Assembly: GCF_010093595.1 (NCBI RefSeq)
Contig: NW_022985438.1
Span: 1,636,785 to 1,700,784 of the forward strand
Direction: 5' to 3'
Source of the DNA: Mytilinidion resinicola
Taxonomy: Eukaryota > Ascomycota > Dothideomycetes > Mytilinidiales > Mytilinidiaceae
Length of the DNA stretch: 64,000 nt
Shown here in pieces: positions 9,777 to 23,327 of this stretch. The notes below the pieces were generated by a model. The model was not told where the DNA came from and did not search any database. It saw only the letters and a program-made list of their open reading frames with translations. A program made the position numbers and the translations under genes. Position 1 is the first letter of the stretch; each line of letters begins with the position of its first letter.

Positions 9777-12700
9777 ATGAAGACAGACAGACCGGCGGGA
9801 TGTGTGAGTTCCTCTTTCCCTCTGTTTTCCAGCGAATCCCCGGTGCCGGAGCCGTTCCGACTCTGCAGGGACAGCGCGCTGCTTCGCCCTCTCAGCCTTC
9901 CGTATTCCCACCTGCAGCTCCCAGAAGGCCCTATCTGATTCCGCCGTGAGAGAAGGCTGCTAACACGAGGCCCCCATGTAGCTGCTCCCCCACTGTCGCA
10001 AGCACGACAACATGCCGGGAATCTGTCGCACCATCCAGAGCCTCCCGCGATCCCCTCCATCTCCCCCTCCCGCGAGAATTCTGTAACACGCGGGCGTGCC
10101 CTCACAGCCTCGGGGCGTGCGCTGTCTCCTCGATCCCAGACGCCCGTGGTTGTCGTCCCCAGAAGCAACCCCTCCCCGGAGGGCGGACTCGAACGCAAAC
10201 CGTCCCTGTCCTACGGCCACCACCGCCAGACCTCCATCGTACATGGCATACAGCATTCGCGGAATACCAGCTTTGTGAACTCGCCGGCTACCAGCCCGCT
10301 GAGCCCTCAGGTCATTGCTGCGGCCGGGGCCGTCCCCGATGGCCTCACCATGTCGCAGGAAGACCTCAGAGAATCCCCCCAGGCTAACGGGACGGTACTT
10401 GCGGCCCCCAGCTTCAGCACAAATGGTGGTGGCATCCCTGGGGCATCTGCCGATGCAGCTTCCTTCACCGTGGGTGCGCGGAGACCAGAGCGTATGCAGA
10501 GCGGCAAAGCAAAGCGGGAGCACCATCATCACCGCTCGCAGTCTCGGCATCATGGCCATCCCCAGGAGTTGAAGACGGTGGGAGAGTATGCGTTGCACCA
10601 CTTGTTCAACTCGGTCAGTTGCCCACATTCTGGGACGCATACATTTGCTAAATTGAGTTTTTGTAGTTTGTCGGCCAGGCGGACCAAAAGATCAATCAAT
10701 GCATCAACGACCCAAGTCAGCCTGAACCTCGAGTCGAGCTGGTCTGCGGCCCTGGCATTGACCCCAATTTCGACCAGCTTATATCAGCCTTAGGCCACAT
10801 TGCTCGCCAAAAACCAAAGCCTTTGATAGACACACTTATGTTCTGGCGGAAGGCTAAAAGTGAGGCTGCAAATACTGCCAGACTGGAATTGAACAACGTG
10901 AGATTGTCTTCCTCTTTATATCACGGTTCCTACTGACTATTTGTAGTCGCGAGGCGTCACCCCACCGACGAATGGACTCCTCCCTCGTAGAAATACTGAG
11001 CCTATGCACGCTTTCAGTGATGGCCAGCCCTCAGCGACATCAGTATCTACCTCGCCCAATGTTATACTCCTCCGTCAGCAAGCCGTGTTCCAGGCCGAGC
11101 GCCGATCAACCGTCTCCATCTACATCCTTTGTCGCGTACTTATCGAAATAATTGGTCAGAGTGACCTCGCATGTGTCACACTTGAAATGGCAAATCGTCT
11201 TGAAGACATAATCTATACCCAGCTGAAAGGTGCTGATCCCGAGTCATTAGAGGAATCCCCTTTGCGACATGCCAATTGGCTTATATTCGGGCAACTCTTA
11301 GGAGTAATGAGCGAAATCAACTTTGACAGCGTATCTGAGCGTTTTGTTGCAGATCTTGAGAAAATGCAGAAGCATTTAGGGGTTAAGGGTCTTGCGAGTA
11401 AAGAAATTGAAGGAAAGGCGGTGCTGGTTGTCCGAGGCATGAGATACCTACGGTTGAAGAGCTATCCCGAAGAGGCTTGGGATCATTCGTGCGATTTCAT
11501 GCAGTCGCTCGCTAGACTGTTTGTCAATGTCCATGGACGGCCGGTGAAATATGCCTATTGCCAACTACTGAAGGAGCTACTGCTTCGAATAGCAGAGAAA
11601 GCAACGATCGAGCTCAACGTGCCGAAATGGAGAACCGTGGTCGATACCATCAAACCTAGGCTTTCACTACTCCTTAGCAAACCAAAACATTGGCACGAAG
11701 CGTATCCTCTCATGGTGGCCTTGCTATGTGTTTCCCCAACGGAGACGTTCGCAAACCAATGGCTCGCTCTTGCGCTGTCTTCTCAACCACGTTTGAAAGA
11801 ACGTACGACACGGGTCACTGCTCTCAGGGGGATATGCCGATTAGTGTGGACCTACATTTACCGAAACAACACAGAACCCCCAAACGCTGTCACGAGAAAG
11901 CTAGAGGAGATTATCCGTTTGGTTTTTCAGCCTGGAAAGCGGTCCTACATCTCCACGGAAACCGCAATTGTCGAGCCGCTCATACAATTGATCCGAATAA
12001 TTGGCTTTAAACAACAGGATCTCTGCTTTAGAACGATCATCTTTCCACTTCTGAACTCCGACCTGTTCTCTTCAGGCAAAGAACTCAGAGTGGGCGACCT
12101 CGAGCCTGAAAGAATGGTCATTGGTATCCGATCATTCCTCGCTATCATGGCAGACTTGGAGAAGGGTTCACAGCCACCTTTCCCCATAACCTTTGATTGC
12201 GATCCTTACGTGGAACCCATTGAAATACCCTCACTTCCCATCAGTCCACGTCCTGCCGCTCTCCACATACCGCTCAAGTCGTCCCTCGTACGAGAGGAAA
12301 GGCTTTCAAGACCCGTGATAATCACAGGATTTGGTGAAATCGCGAAAGAGTATTACATCAAATTTTGTAAGATTTTGGGCGAAATAACCCTAATTTGCGA
12401 CAATGCATTCGGCGGACAAGCCGTCTTAGACGAGAAATTTGCTGTACAAACTCCGAAGACTCCAATGGCCGATGCCTTCAGCTTTGGGCGAAGAGAAGAT
12501 CACCAAAACCCGACCGATCTCAGACAGGGCTTCTACGACTTGTTACACGTTGCAGTGCAAGCTTTGCCTCGCTGCCTTTCTCCTCACATCCCCTTCAATT
12601 CTCTCATCAACTTATTGTGTACTGGCACCGCACACGTCCAGAGCAATATCGCAGCTTCCTCGGCTCAATCCTTGAAATCGATAGCACGGCAATTGCATGC

Positions 12701-15700
12701 CCAACAAGTTACCATTGGCTTTGCACGATTCATTTTCAATTTCGACGATCGATATGCAACAATGTCCGATGGCGGCATGCTTGGTCCTGGACACATCGAG
12801 AGCACCTTGAAGCTTTACGTAGAGTTACTTCAAATCTGGATCGAGGAAATCAAGCAGAAATCGAAACGAAATGCTCTCGACACTCCGGACGACGGTTTTT
12901 CCGGCAACCGTGGCGCCCAGCTGGATCTTTCCGGCATTTGGGCGCATGTTGACGAAGTCGAATCTCATGGCCTCTTCTTTCTATGTTCTCCATCCAGGCG
13001 CGTACGCTCTTATGCTGTTACTGTCTTACGACTGATCACCGAATTTGACAAAGCCTTGGGTGGGAGTAATACTAGAATCATACGGGTCATGGAAGAAAGC
13101 GCCGAAGTGATGAAACTCAACGACGAGAAGTTATCACTCGCGGAAAGGAGCCGGCTTCAGAGAGGCATGAAAAAGAGCAACGCGGAGAGCACCTTAATCG
13201 AGCTTTGTAGCAGCGAAGTGCCGTACGATGCTATGCTTTGGTTCAAAGTCTTCCCGAACTTAGTTCGCATTAGTTTCGACCAATGCCCGTTTGCTGTCAC
13301 TCTTACTCGCGACATTGTTTGCGCCAGGTTATCTCAAATGCACAGGACTCTGCTCTCCTTGGCAGAAGGGAACCGTGGCAGTCCCTACTCCACCTTCGAC
13401 AATGCTACAGGCAAAGTAGTTGGACGCTTAGCAACAACAGCCCCAGACGTCGTTATTGAGCAATGGAAGTTGTATCTCATTTTCGCTTGCACGACGCTGA
13501 CAAATCTCGGCGGTCAGCAAAATACTCAGAACCAAGCAGCTCAACACTCCAGAAAGAATTCTAAATCATCTCAGAAGAGCCAGAACAAGGTATACTCTGC
13601 CAGTGACCTCTTTGCCAAGGTTCTTCCATTTCTTGCAGTCGGGAACCCAAAGATCAGGGAAGCCGTCGTGGTTGGGCTAGGCTCTATCAGCATCAACCTT
13701 TATCGAACACTGCTGGAGTCTCTTCAAGTATATGTCGCGACATGTGCCGATGAAGCAAAATCACGTCTGGGAATGCATCAGCGGACTGTGAGCAGCCCTC
13801 GAAGAAACCGGCGGACTGATCATCTTCGCACTGAGATCACGAATCTCTATAAGGTCACTTCAGGTTTCTTGACAAAGCCAGAAATTTACAACGATGAATG
13901 GATCTTGAACAATCTGGTCAACTATACCAAAGACCTCCGGATATTTCTTAGCGACGCAGAGGTGCAAAACGAATGGGATTTCCAGAAGCTACGTACGCAC
14001 TATTGTGGTCTGATTGAGGAACTGTTCGAAGGCATCAACAGAACATCCGACCCCATCCGATGGATGCCATTCCAAGCTCGCAAAGCCGCCTTTGCTCTCA
14101 TGGAAGATTGGTGCGGTTACTCTCCAAATCAAAGTCAGATAAGGCAAAGAGAGGACCACATGGCACGATCAATAATGGATCGTGAGCAAGAGTCAGGTGG
14201 CAAAGGCAGCACTACTGCTACTATAGCAATTGAGAAGAGAGAATTAGGAACTGCTGCCCTCAGCGCAATGGCATCGCTATGTGTAAGTCACAGTCCTTAC
14301 CAACTCGGACCCAAGCATTTCTAACCCCATGTCAGGGCGGACCAGTTTCTATTCAAACACAGCAAAATTTCCTCCACTTCGACGTCAACAGGATGCTGTC
14401 TTGGATCAACACAATCTTCGAAAATCCCAGTGACAGAACACACGCCATTGGCCGTCGTGCTCTGACAAATCTAATTATGCATAATCGAGAACATTCCTAT
14501 CTCCTGGATAGATCGATTGAGATGTGCTATCGGTCGAAGTCTTCGAAGGCATTAGAGAGCTACTTTGAAGTCGTGACACAAGTCTTGACCAAGGAGGAGT
14601 CTTACACGCTACCGTTCTGGAAGGTGCTTAGCGCCGGGCTATACACTCTCGGACACGAAAACTACGAACTGCGAATGAAATCAGCAAGACTGCTCCGAAC
14701 CCTCGAGGCGCGCCAGCAGAAGAACTCTAAGTTACAGGATTTGGATATTAGTATTTCTGACAAGACTATTGCGGTCTACAAACTTGCTCAATTCGAAACA
14801 TCACGACGGCTGGCCAAGCAACACCCGGAGTTAGCCTTCCATGTATTCTCGCAATTTTCCGTCTACTTCAAAGAGCTGCAGCCAGATCATCAGCGAAATG
14901 TGGTGGCGGCGCTGCTTCCGTGGATTCAAACTATCGAACTGCAGCTCAGTCCTGACGGCGGGCCGACAGCGAGCTCTTACATGCTTTTAGTCAATCTTTT
15001 TGAGATAACGGTTCGATGTGGTAATGCTCTTCACAACGAAATTCAAGCCTTATGGCAGGCGTTAGCGACGGGTCCTCACGCGGGAAATGTCCAGTTGATT
15101 CTGGACTTCATAATCCTGTTGTGTTTAGAAAAGAGAGAGCAGAATTTCGTGGATTACTCTAAACAGATTGTTGTACATCTGTCTAGCACACCAGCTGGCC
15201 TCAAGGTCTTCGAATTTTTGCTCATGAAAATCAATCCGAGGACAATGGTTGTAGAAAAGGTGGAACCAACGACCCCACCCCAGGATACTACATCGCTTCC
15301 CTATCTCGCAGATCTCGGTCAGGTCTTACCGAGTAGCAGTAAACAGGTAAATACTTTGCGCAGCCCAAATCTTGGATGTAGCTGACGCATTATAGTCCGG
15401 GTTTTCGATGGGCCAATTATGCCTCATACTATTGGTAGATCTCATGGTATCTCCCTTTCAGCTTTCACAAGAGCATGTACCGCTCCTGCTCCAGGTCGTA
15501 CTTATCCTGTGGGATCACTACACGCCACTCGTCCAGGACCAGGCCCGAGAAATGCTGGTTCACTTGATACACGAACTCGTCATCTCAAAGATTGAGGATG
15601 GAAGCACTGAACCAGACAAGAAAGCCATCGAAAACTTCATTGAAAACATTCGCCGCCACAAACCTGAGATAGTCTGGGAATACGAAGATAACAACGGAAA

Positions 15701-17813
15701 GGACGACGAAAGCTCAGGTATAAGGGTCCCTAAAGGCATGATCCATGTCGCAGACCAGGTCCTTGATATTTTTTCCCTGGCATACCCGGGGATTCGCGAG
15801 GAATGGGGCAGGGTCACCTTGAGCTGGGCAACCTCTTGCCCTGTGCGCCATTTGGCATGCCGGTCTTTCCAGCTATTCCGCTGCATTTTAAGCACCCTCG
15901 ATCAACACATGCTCTCGGACATGCTCGCAAGGCTCTCAAATACGATCTCGGATGATGAAGGTGACATACAGACCTTTTCGATGGAGATTTTGACTACTTT
16001 GCGAACTATCATCGAAAAACTTGAACCGTCGGATCTTTTGCAATATCCTCAACTGTTCTGGACGACATGCGCTTGCCTTAATACGATTCACGAGCGAGAA
16101 TTCATGGAGAGTCTTGCTATGTTGGACAAACTTTTGGACAAGCTCGACTTGAGTAACGAAGCCACTGTCACCACTCTCGAGGACAACTATCCTCAAAAAT
16201 GGGATATGCCTTTTGAGGGCATTGCTGGTTTGATATACAAGGGAATCAGGTCAAGTGTATGCTTGGATCGATCGCTGGGTATTCTTGAACGGCTAGTCAC
16301 TCTTCCGTCCAACAGTCTTGTTGGAAACGACAATCGCCTACTATATACGATACTTGCGAACTTCCCAAAATTCCTCAGATCGTTCGAACAAGACATACCA
16401 GACCCAAACATATTTAAGACGGCGGAGGTCTTGGCTAATATGTCTGAATACGGATGTCCCAGTCTATCTCGAGCGCTCAGTGGTTTCGCAACTCAGCGGT
16501 ACCGCACCGACAAAGATTTCCTTGGACAAGCCGCATCCGCTTTGCGATCATCAATCTTTCCAAACTGGGAGTACAAAAGCCTAATATTCCTACTCAGCCT
16601 GCTTACCAACAAGCTGCCATGGGTGAAGATCCAGACGATGCGTCTTTTGTGCGTAATCATACCCGAGATTGATATGCGCAAGCCAGAAATCGCGGCGAAG
16701 GGGCCGGATCTTACATCACCCCTACTACGGCTTCTCCAAACGGAATTCTGTCCGCAAGCCCTGCAGGTGCTTGACTATGTCATGAACATGACTGGTACAC
16801 CTACACCTTTGGACCGACATCACCTTCGCATGAGTATGGCGGGGTCACACTCTAGCCGAGCGTTTCGAAAGGAGTACGACAAGACACAGAGTCTGTATGG
16901 CATACCCGAGGAGACAGGCTGGTCGATCCCGATGCCCGCTCATTACTCGGCTTCTACACGCAATAATGTGCATGCAGTGTTTTACACTTGCATGACACCA
17001 GAAAGCAACAATCTGTCAGAAGTCACGACTCCGAAGATCGAATTCCGTCAAGAAGAATTCCCCTTCAGTCCATTTCCCGACTATCGCACTACTACAATGA
17101 CCTCTACGTCCGAGGACGTCCGCGGAGATGGTCATATTGGTGAGCTGGTTATGAAGCTTGATAGTCTAGATGACTTCTTCGAAGACGACGACACTGAGAC
17201 ACTCTCCGAGCTTCCTTCTAACCTTTCTCTCGGACGGTTCAACTCAAGCCAGGCTGATGTGCGAGAGAATGTCTACGATCAACAAACGCTTCCCATTCTA
17301 CACAAGTCTCTCACTCGGAACGCCAGCGTTACATCATTTCAATCTGGCTTTGCTGATGCCAAGGTGCCAGCGCCGCCAAGAGACCCAGGCGTCATGACCC
17401 CAACGCTGTTCACGGCGCCATCCGGATCTCTTGCGCCTGCACCGTCTGGTCCCCTTCCGCGGCCAGGTCTGCACTCTCGATCTGTCACGTCACCTTCGGT
17501 CAATCAGCGGACACCACCAGCATTTCCGATGAGTACAGATGACAATGAAGAACCCTTCTCGGACGACGACGCATCAACAGGACGTATGACCACCGTAGAG
17601 AAATCTTTCTCTCTTGAAGGCATGATTCGCCCTCTTACTCAAGATACCAGGTCACGAATCAGGTCCGGCATGCGACGATTGACAGGCGGAGGAGGAGACG
17701 CGAAGGAGAAGGAGAGGACGAGAGAGGCCATACGGGCGGCGTTGCAAAAGAGCCCACAGGTGCCAAAGGTTCCTGACATCTACCTACAGAACCCGAAATC
17801 AGCGGAACCGTGA
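9777..17813 (+). CDS. PAG1/Tao3/Mor2 cell morphogenesis protein (Furry family)
   Basis: Giant HEAT/armadillo-like scaffold of the RAM/MOR network (yeast Tao3, fission yeast Mor2, animal Furry). It works with NDR kinases in polarised growth and septation. A Ser/Pro-rich N-terminus contains NPSPEGGLERKPSLSYGHHR and RQTSIVHGIQHSRNTSF. It splices at about 10612 to an exon with FVGQADQKINQCINDPSQPE, then to the main exon (to about 14282) with STVSIYILCRVLIEIIGQSD. Two further introns, near 14283 and 15346, lead to the last exon from about 15396, ending at TGA 17811-17813. Estimated length about 2,500 aa, as in the family. The C-terminal third is acidic and Ser/Thr-rich. The first exon is unresolved: candidate ATGs lie at 9777 and about 9797, and no splice choice is clearly best before about 9984. 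Everything from 10146 onward is firm. Confidence 0.9.
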
Positions 17814-18366
17814 GAGAGTCTGCTGCAGCTACTTTCTTTTTCTTCCTACAGGGCGGATTCTGTCCTGGCGCTGGCGATATTTAGATGCTTCTTTTCCGTA
17901 GTCGATGGTGCATGGGGACAGCATGGGAAAAGGCGCGAGTGCATATACATGGCGCAGATGCACAAAACTGTCCTTGGTGTTGGACTCTGCTTGGAGTTGG
18001 TAGGGCAACTTGCACTGTACTGTGCCACGACGACGTGGTTTGGAGAGCTGGTGTGATTCCATAGCGGACTTCTGGGCGCAGCGAGCGCAGCCTGTGGAAT
18101 TGCTTAACTTGATACCCAGAAATCTCCGAAGATACATGATTGCAAGCTGCCTCCCGTCGTTCGACAGTCGACTGCGCACGGACCGTGCTGCACGTGATAT
18201 GATGACGTTTCACGCCTAGGACGCGGGCCACTCCCCAGATCGACCTTCCAGGTTCGAAGCCACCTCGCCAGTGTTTTCACCCTTCCATCACGTCCACACA
18301 CCCGCTGTGCCTCTTACTTTTCAAAGCAGCCGCCCATACCCCTAGCTCCATCCCCCGCTCTTCAAA
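17814..18366. other. Intergenic: PAG1 3' flank and TVP15 promoter
   Basis: About 0.55 kb between two plus-strand genes. A pyrimidine-rich tract precedes the TVP15 ATG at 18367. The minus-strand frames here have no family features. Confidence 0.5.
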
Positions 18367-19262
18367 ATGGACTTCTCAGACGCTTTGTATGTGAACGCAA
18401 CCGAGCGGGGCTCCGACTCGAGAAGCAACAGGCAGCTAACATCAGAATAGCCGCATAGTCAATCTGGCCATTGGTGTCCTCATGGTCCTAGGCGGTGTTG
18501 CGCAATTCTTTCACTTCCAATTGTGAGATGCCCCGTCCCGACTCGACCGCGCAAACTCAGTCGCAACCACGGTCAACTCCTTTCCGTCGCACGAGCCAGC
18601 GGAAGCTACGCTACATCGCCTTACCATTGCTTTACCGGTACCCCTTTAGCATGTGGTAGAAATAAGATGGCCGTGGGATGCGACGGGGAGGGATGACACC
18701 TGGAGAATAAATGCACTGTGGATCGGAGTTTTGCTGACGACGGGAACAGCAAGGATATCATTCTTGGAGTGTACTTGATTATATTTGGCCTTGGTAGGCA
18801 CTCTAAACCCCTCACAGTAGACTACGCGACTAATGTACTCTCAACAGCAACTGCTCTTCTTGGTTCGCACCTATATCCAGCTCTCGGTGTTCACCTCTAA
18901 CCGGAAGCGCAGAGTTCCAAATCCCGCCGCAAATTGCTAAGCATGCTTCATTCATGTTCTCCTTCATTGGCCGCGGAATCTGTGAGTCCAGTTGCAAGAA
19001 AGACAGGTGGTGAAGGGCACGCAGCTGACGAGGCGTAGTCTATGTCTTTATTGGATCGGTCGTTGTTGGCGACCAGTGGTACAAGTATGTGCCTGGCACC
19101 ATCGTAGGTGTGGCTGGAATCGCGTACGTGGTCTTGGAATACATACCATCAATCGAGCCCCCGGCGAACATGCGGTACGTAAATGGCAGATGTAGAAGTA
19201 AAGACCAAACACTGATGCCTTGCAGTGACGCGGACGCCGGATGGGGAGCGGAACAAGTTTAG
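18367..19262 (+). CDS. tvp15: Golgi membrane protein TVP15 (COPI-associated family)
   Basis: Small four-helix membrane protein of late Golgi vesicles (COPI-associated/Tvp15 family). The coding sequence is split into many small exons. MDFSDA is followed by a GTATGT donor, then RIVNLAIGVLMVLGGVAQFF, then KDIILGVYLIIFGL, then ATALLEFQIPPQIAKHASF with MFSFIGRGI. Next come YVFIGSVVVGDQWYKYVPGT and VGVAGIAYVVLEYIPSIEPP with ANMR, and a last exon DADAGWGAEQV ending at TAG 19260-19262. Four hydrophobic segments are visible, and the IPSIEPPANMR-DADAGWGAEQV tail is typical of the fungal proteins. Five or six introns interrupt only about 140 codons, so no single open frame reveals this gene. The function in vesicle traffic is inferred from yeast. 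Confidence 0.9.
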
Positions 19263-20319
19263 ACAGTCGTATCACGACGGATGGCAGAGCCTGGAGATTC
19301 CAGCGTGGGTGTTTCGGGCGCGTATGCGAGGAGACAAATCATGTGCTATTCTTGTACGAAAGTGTGCCGGAGGCGGACTAAGGGGCCTGAGGGAGCGTTC
19401 AATTCGGCGTAGCGAGTGTGTATATCTTGTATTGTTTGGCCTTCCTGGAATGAGTAGAGACTGCATTTGCCGCCTTGTTTCAGTGCTGCAGAGGACGGCT
19501 GGGGCCCACGCGAGCGCCGCAAGCCACCAGGAGGCAATGGCGTAACCATAGGCATACAATGTCTTTTTCAGGCGATCTGTGATGCTCGTCCACGTTGTGG
19601 CGGTTCTAGTGGTGAGGCCCCGGGCGAAAAAATGCCATCAACCGAGCATGGAATAGGTGGTATACTACGTACGGGCTGATCTTCGATCATTGTGAAACAA
19701 CCCGACGGGGCCCGAGTACGAGGTTGACCGGCTTCAGCGCATCTGGCTTGCGCGGCCTCGTCTGCCAAGTGTTGATGCGGCAGGAGCGGGACAATCTTCC
19801 AACGCCGTCGATCTGGAGCTGTGGTGACAATCTGGGCGCCGCGGATTGGACGAGGCTTGATTACGAACGCGCGGGTGCTGATTGGCGGGCGCGTGGACGG
19901 TGAGCAGAGCCCGGTCACGACTTCCTCAATGCGTGCCGGCCCGTGTTCGACGGCAGTCACCAGTGGAAGAGTGCCCTTCACGGCTTCGACCGACGTGGCT
20001 TGTGGCAGGACGGGTTGCCGCTCGCCGAGATTCCCGCCTGTTACCTACCTCTCGTGAGCATCCACCGCAGAGCCCCCTCGCCCCGAACCCCAATCGCCGC
20101 CAGGCAGACTGCCATCCCTCCACGCCATCACGCTCCCCCGCGGCCCCCGTCCAGTGAGCCCGAAGCAGCATCAGACTATCAGCCGCTCCCAGGTCTTTGC
20201 CGAATCAGCCCATTCGTTTGTGCTGGCTGCCTGCGTGCCGCGGACCTTATATCAAAGTCTAATCCCCACGGCCTCGTCGCATGGAGCAGTGAGTCCCCGC
20301 AGCACATCACTATCAAGAC
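19263..20319. other. Intergenic: upstream region of the GATA factor
   Basis: About 1 kb, GC-rich towards the right, preceding the GATA regulator. Overlapping frames on both strands (for example 19568-19981 minus) show no family signature. Isolated GATA/TATC tetranucleotides occur but no clear ATCWGATAA-type cluster, so autoregulation cannot be claimed. Confidence 0.4.
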
Positions 20320-22088
20320 ATGGCAGGAGGCGTATCAGCCGCTGGCGGAGCCTCTCTGGCGCCTGCTCTCGCACACCATCCCCACCGCCTGTCACGCCAG
20401 CCGTCGAGGGAGGACTTCGAGATGGCGGAGAACCTGAGCATGCTCAACCACCCGCAGCATCACCGCCCCGCCGGGACGAGCCCTCAGGCATCTACAGAGG
20501 CGGCCAGTCCGGAACATGACGCCATGTCCACCGCTTCGCAAGGTGCGCAGACTGACATATCAGAGTACCACTCGCTCGAAGACACGCTGGCCCACCGACA
20601 ACCACCGCCGGACCCATCTTCTCCCCACGCTTCCCCAGCAGCCATGCAGCAGCGGCCCCAAGCGACCAACGCCCCGGTGAACGGCCAGGTCTGCAGGTAA
20701 GTTCGAACCGTGCTCTTCCACTCCTTCTGAAGGCCATATCGGGAACCCAAATCAGTGCTGATCCGCCACAGCAACTGCGGGACCACGCACACGCCGCTCT
20801 GGCGCCGCTCTCCCACTGGCGAGACCATTTGCAATGCTTGTGGACTCTACTGGAAGGCTCGAAATCAGTCCCGGCCGACGAATCTCAAGCGCACTGTGCA
20901 GCCTACTACGCTGGCTGTCCAGCAGACGCAAGCAACAGGACAGCCCCACGACCGGAGCGACTCTCCGTCAGGCCGCACTACCTCGCCGCGTGCTACTTAT
21001 GTTGCTGCCGACCAATCTACCACGGGCACCTGCCCCGGTGGTGGCCGATGCAACGGCACTGGTGGTCAGCAGGGCTGCAATGGATGTCCAGCGTACAACA
21101 ACCGCGTCTCAAAGACGGCCCAGTTTGCTCTTGCCCCCGCTAGTGCTCAACAGAGTGCCTCTCCTGCTCCAGGCTCTGGCGACGCTCCAGCTTCCAGTGC
21201 TGCTGACAACTCAAATGCTCCGGCCGGGCACTCACTCGGCCAAAACGCCGCTAGCGTGGTCCCAGCCTGTCAGAATTGTGGTACCACTATAACACCATTA
21301 TGGAGACGCGATGAACTAGGCCATACTATTTGCAATGCATGCGGTACGTCGTCGCTCTATTCATCACTAATCCTGCCCTTGTCTATGTACTATTACACAC
21401 AGCCCACTGACACAAGCCACTAGGTCTCTACCACAAACTTCATGGCGCCCACCGTCCAGTTGCAATGAAGAAACAAGAGATCAAACGCCGCAAGCGCGTC
21501 GTTCCTGCGCCTCCGGATATGACTTATTCCCCATCGCAAGCTACCCAAGGCACTCCGCGTGGTTTCGATTCCTCCGTGTCCCCTGACCCCTCTACTTCGC
21601 TCCCAGAACCCTCCGAGCCTTACGCTGACCCACAAGCTTCTTGTGCGTATGGGCCTCTTCCTGTTGACTTCACGAATTTCCATCACTCCACTTCTTCATC
21701 TGCTACAAATCCACGCCTGAGTTACCAGCAGCAACCTTCACCCAGTGCGCCCAGCCCTCGTAAACGATCCTTGTCTGCTGCTGAGGAAGATATTGCCACG
21801 CCTATTCCCTACACCTCGAACGCCCCTCCTTCGTCCACCAACGGCCAGACGCCCGCACCAGCCACTCGCGGAAATAGCATTAGCGCTATTCTAAATCCCT
21901 CTACAGCTCGACAGACACAGATATCAGACGCCTCCATTGACCCGACTCTTGGAGTTATAGGACGGCCCGGAGAAGATGAAAGAGCCAAGCGGAAAGACAA
22001 GTTGAGACAAGAGGCTGAGGCTATGAGAGAAGCTCTTCGGAGGACCGAGATGGAATTAGAGAGTATGGAAGGCGAGGGAGAGCAATAA
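20320..22088 (+). CDS. sreA: SreA/Urbs1-type iron-responsive GATA repressor
   Basis: Two-finger GATA transcription factor of the SreA/SRE/Urbs1 group, which represses siderophore and iron-uptake genes under iron sufficiency. Exon 1 (20320-20696) contains [20 protein letters not shown] and ends GQVC. A GTAAGT intron (20697-20771) splices inside a Ser codon to give the first finger, [14 protein letters not shown] with ICNACGLY. The Cys-rich iron-sensing block between the fingers ([20 protein letters not shown]) is intact, with four cysteines. The second finger [19 protein letters not shown] is split by an intron directly after ICNACG and resumes at about 21424 with [20 protein letters not shown] and a basic RRKR tail. 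A short coiled-coil-like segment with [20 protein letters not shown] lies at the C-terminus, ending at TAA 22086-22088. Both Zn ligand sets are complete. A small upstream exon cannot be excluded. No siderophore genes are in the window. Confidence 0.92.
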
Positions 22089-23327
22089 CACTTGCTGAAA
22101 GAAAGGAAAAAGCGGAGGCGGTTCAGCTTACATCCCCCATGTTCGTTCCACGAGGTATATACGAGTAAAATGACGGAAATTCAGGGGGACGAATCGATAG
22201 GTCAGGTTATGAAGGTTGGGTTATGACAAGGAGGATGGGTCTCATGGGAGTTTTCGTTCAGCGACACTGGAAATGGATACTGCTACGGCTGTGGTGTCTG
22301 GAGTCGATGCGCCCGTTATCACACGTGGCCTTTGAATGATATTCCACTATGGTATTGCTATTTATAAGGATCAGTCCCACCTTACTTCATGAAGCTTAAG
22401 GCCAGGAACAGCTTCGATGAGCATTCTGCTCTACAATCAATTCTCCATCAAAAGTTCTATTATCCTTGTTGAGACTAGGTTTTGGTGCTGTGGCTTACGA
22501 AATCTCGTCACTTAGCGTTGAGAGAGATCAGATCATCTTACCACTTGGCTAACTCTACTCCACTTGACATTAGACTAGAAGTCTCTCCGCTTCCCGTCAC
22601 TGGTAGGTAGCATCAACATCGCAAGTTTCACTCAAACTCTTCCTCAGTCTCTTCTGTCATGATCATACGATTGCACTACCACATTCAGCACGGTCACCAC
22701 TATCGATCAAACATAATTCCACCAAATCCTTTTCTCAAAAGAAGCCTTGCTCACTTCGCCCGCGTCTTCGCCACTAGCTTCGCCCTCCGCAGCATCCACG
22801 CTCCTTTTTTCGAACCTTGGCTGGGGGACCGCCATGCGCGATTACTGCAGATGCCGGGTGTGCTCTTTACGATGTGAAGAGTACGAGGTATACTATGTCA
22901 TAACTCCACCATTTACAATCAGTACCAGGCTCAGCTACACAAGAATCCAAGGAGGGGGAAAACAAGGACAGGCGCAAATGGAGAATTGGCTACGACACTC
23001 GACAGACTGACCATTGGTATCGTCAGGTTCATCCTTCTGCTAGTGGCCGAGGTGCGCGGTATGGTGGTTGCCAGCGGGTGGAGGGGATGGCGCGTTTTTG
23101 TGATGGAAAGAGATGTCGTGGTTGAGATAATGTGTTTTGCACTTTCGGGGTCGTTTGCGGTGGTGCCTGCTTGGGTTACACGTCCAGTCCAGTCCGAGAA
23201 CATCTATTTGGCACCGCCTGGGATGGCCTGGCAAGGTATTAGGTCCGTCAAAATGATTAGCTTTTTATCTCTTTCGGATGTTTGAAAGTCGTTCGAAGCA
23301 CCTCCAGTGGTGTCAAACAGTGTACAC
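22089..23327. other. Convergent intergenic region
   Basis: About 1.2 kb between the 3' ends of the GATA factor and eIF2B-alpha. Short frames occur at 22659-23010 (+), 22931-23234 (-) and 22986-23285 (+). The last has a hydrophobic stretch but begins at TTG and overlaps other frames. None is assignable. Confidence 0.4.

Noticed and set aside
9805..9833. 29-nt intron GTGAGT...CCAG near the PAG1 start
   Set aside because: Too short for fungal splicing (usually at least about 45 nt). Reading through from ATG about 9797 gives an open frame without it.
22986..23285. 99-codon plus-strand frame with a hydrophobic stretch
   Set aside because: It starts at TTG, overlaps minus-strand frames, has no motif, and lies in a convergent 3' region.
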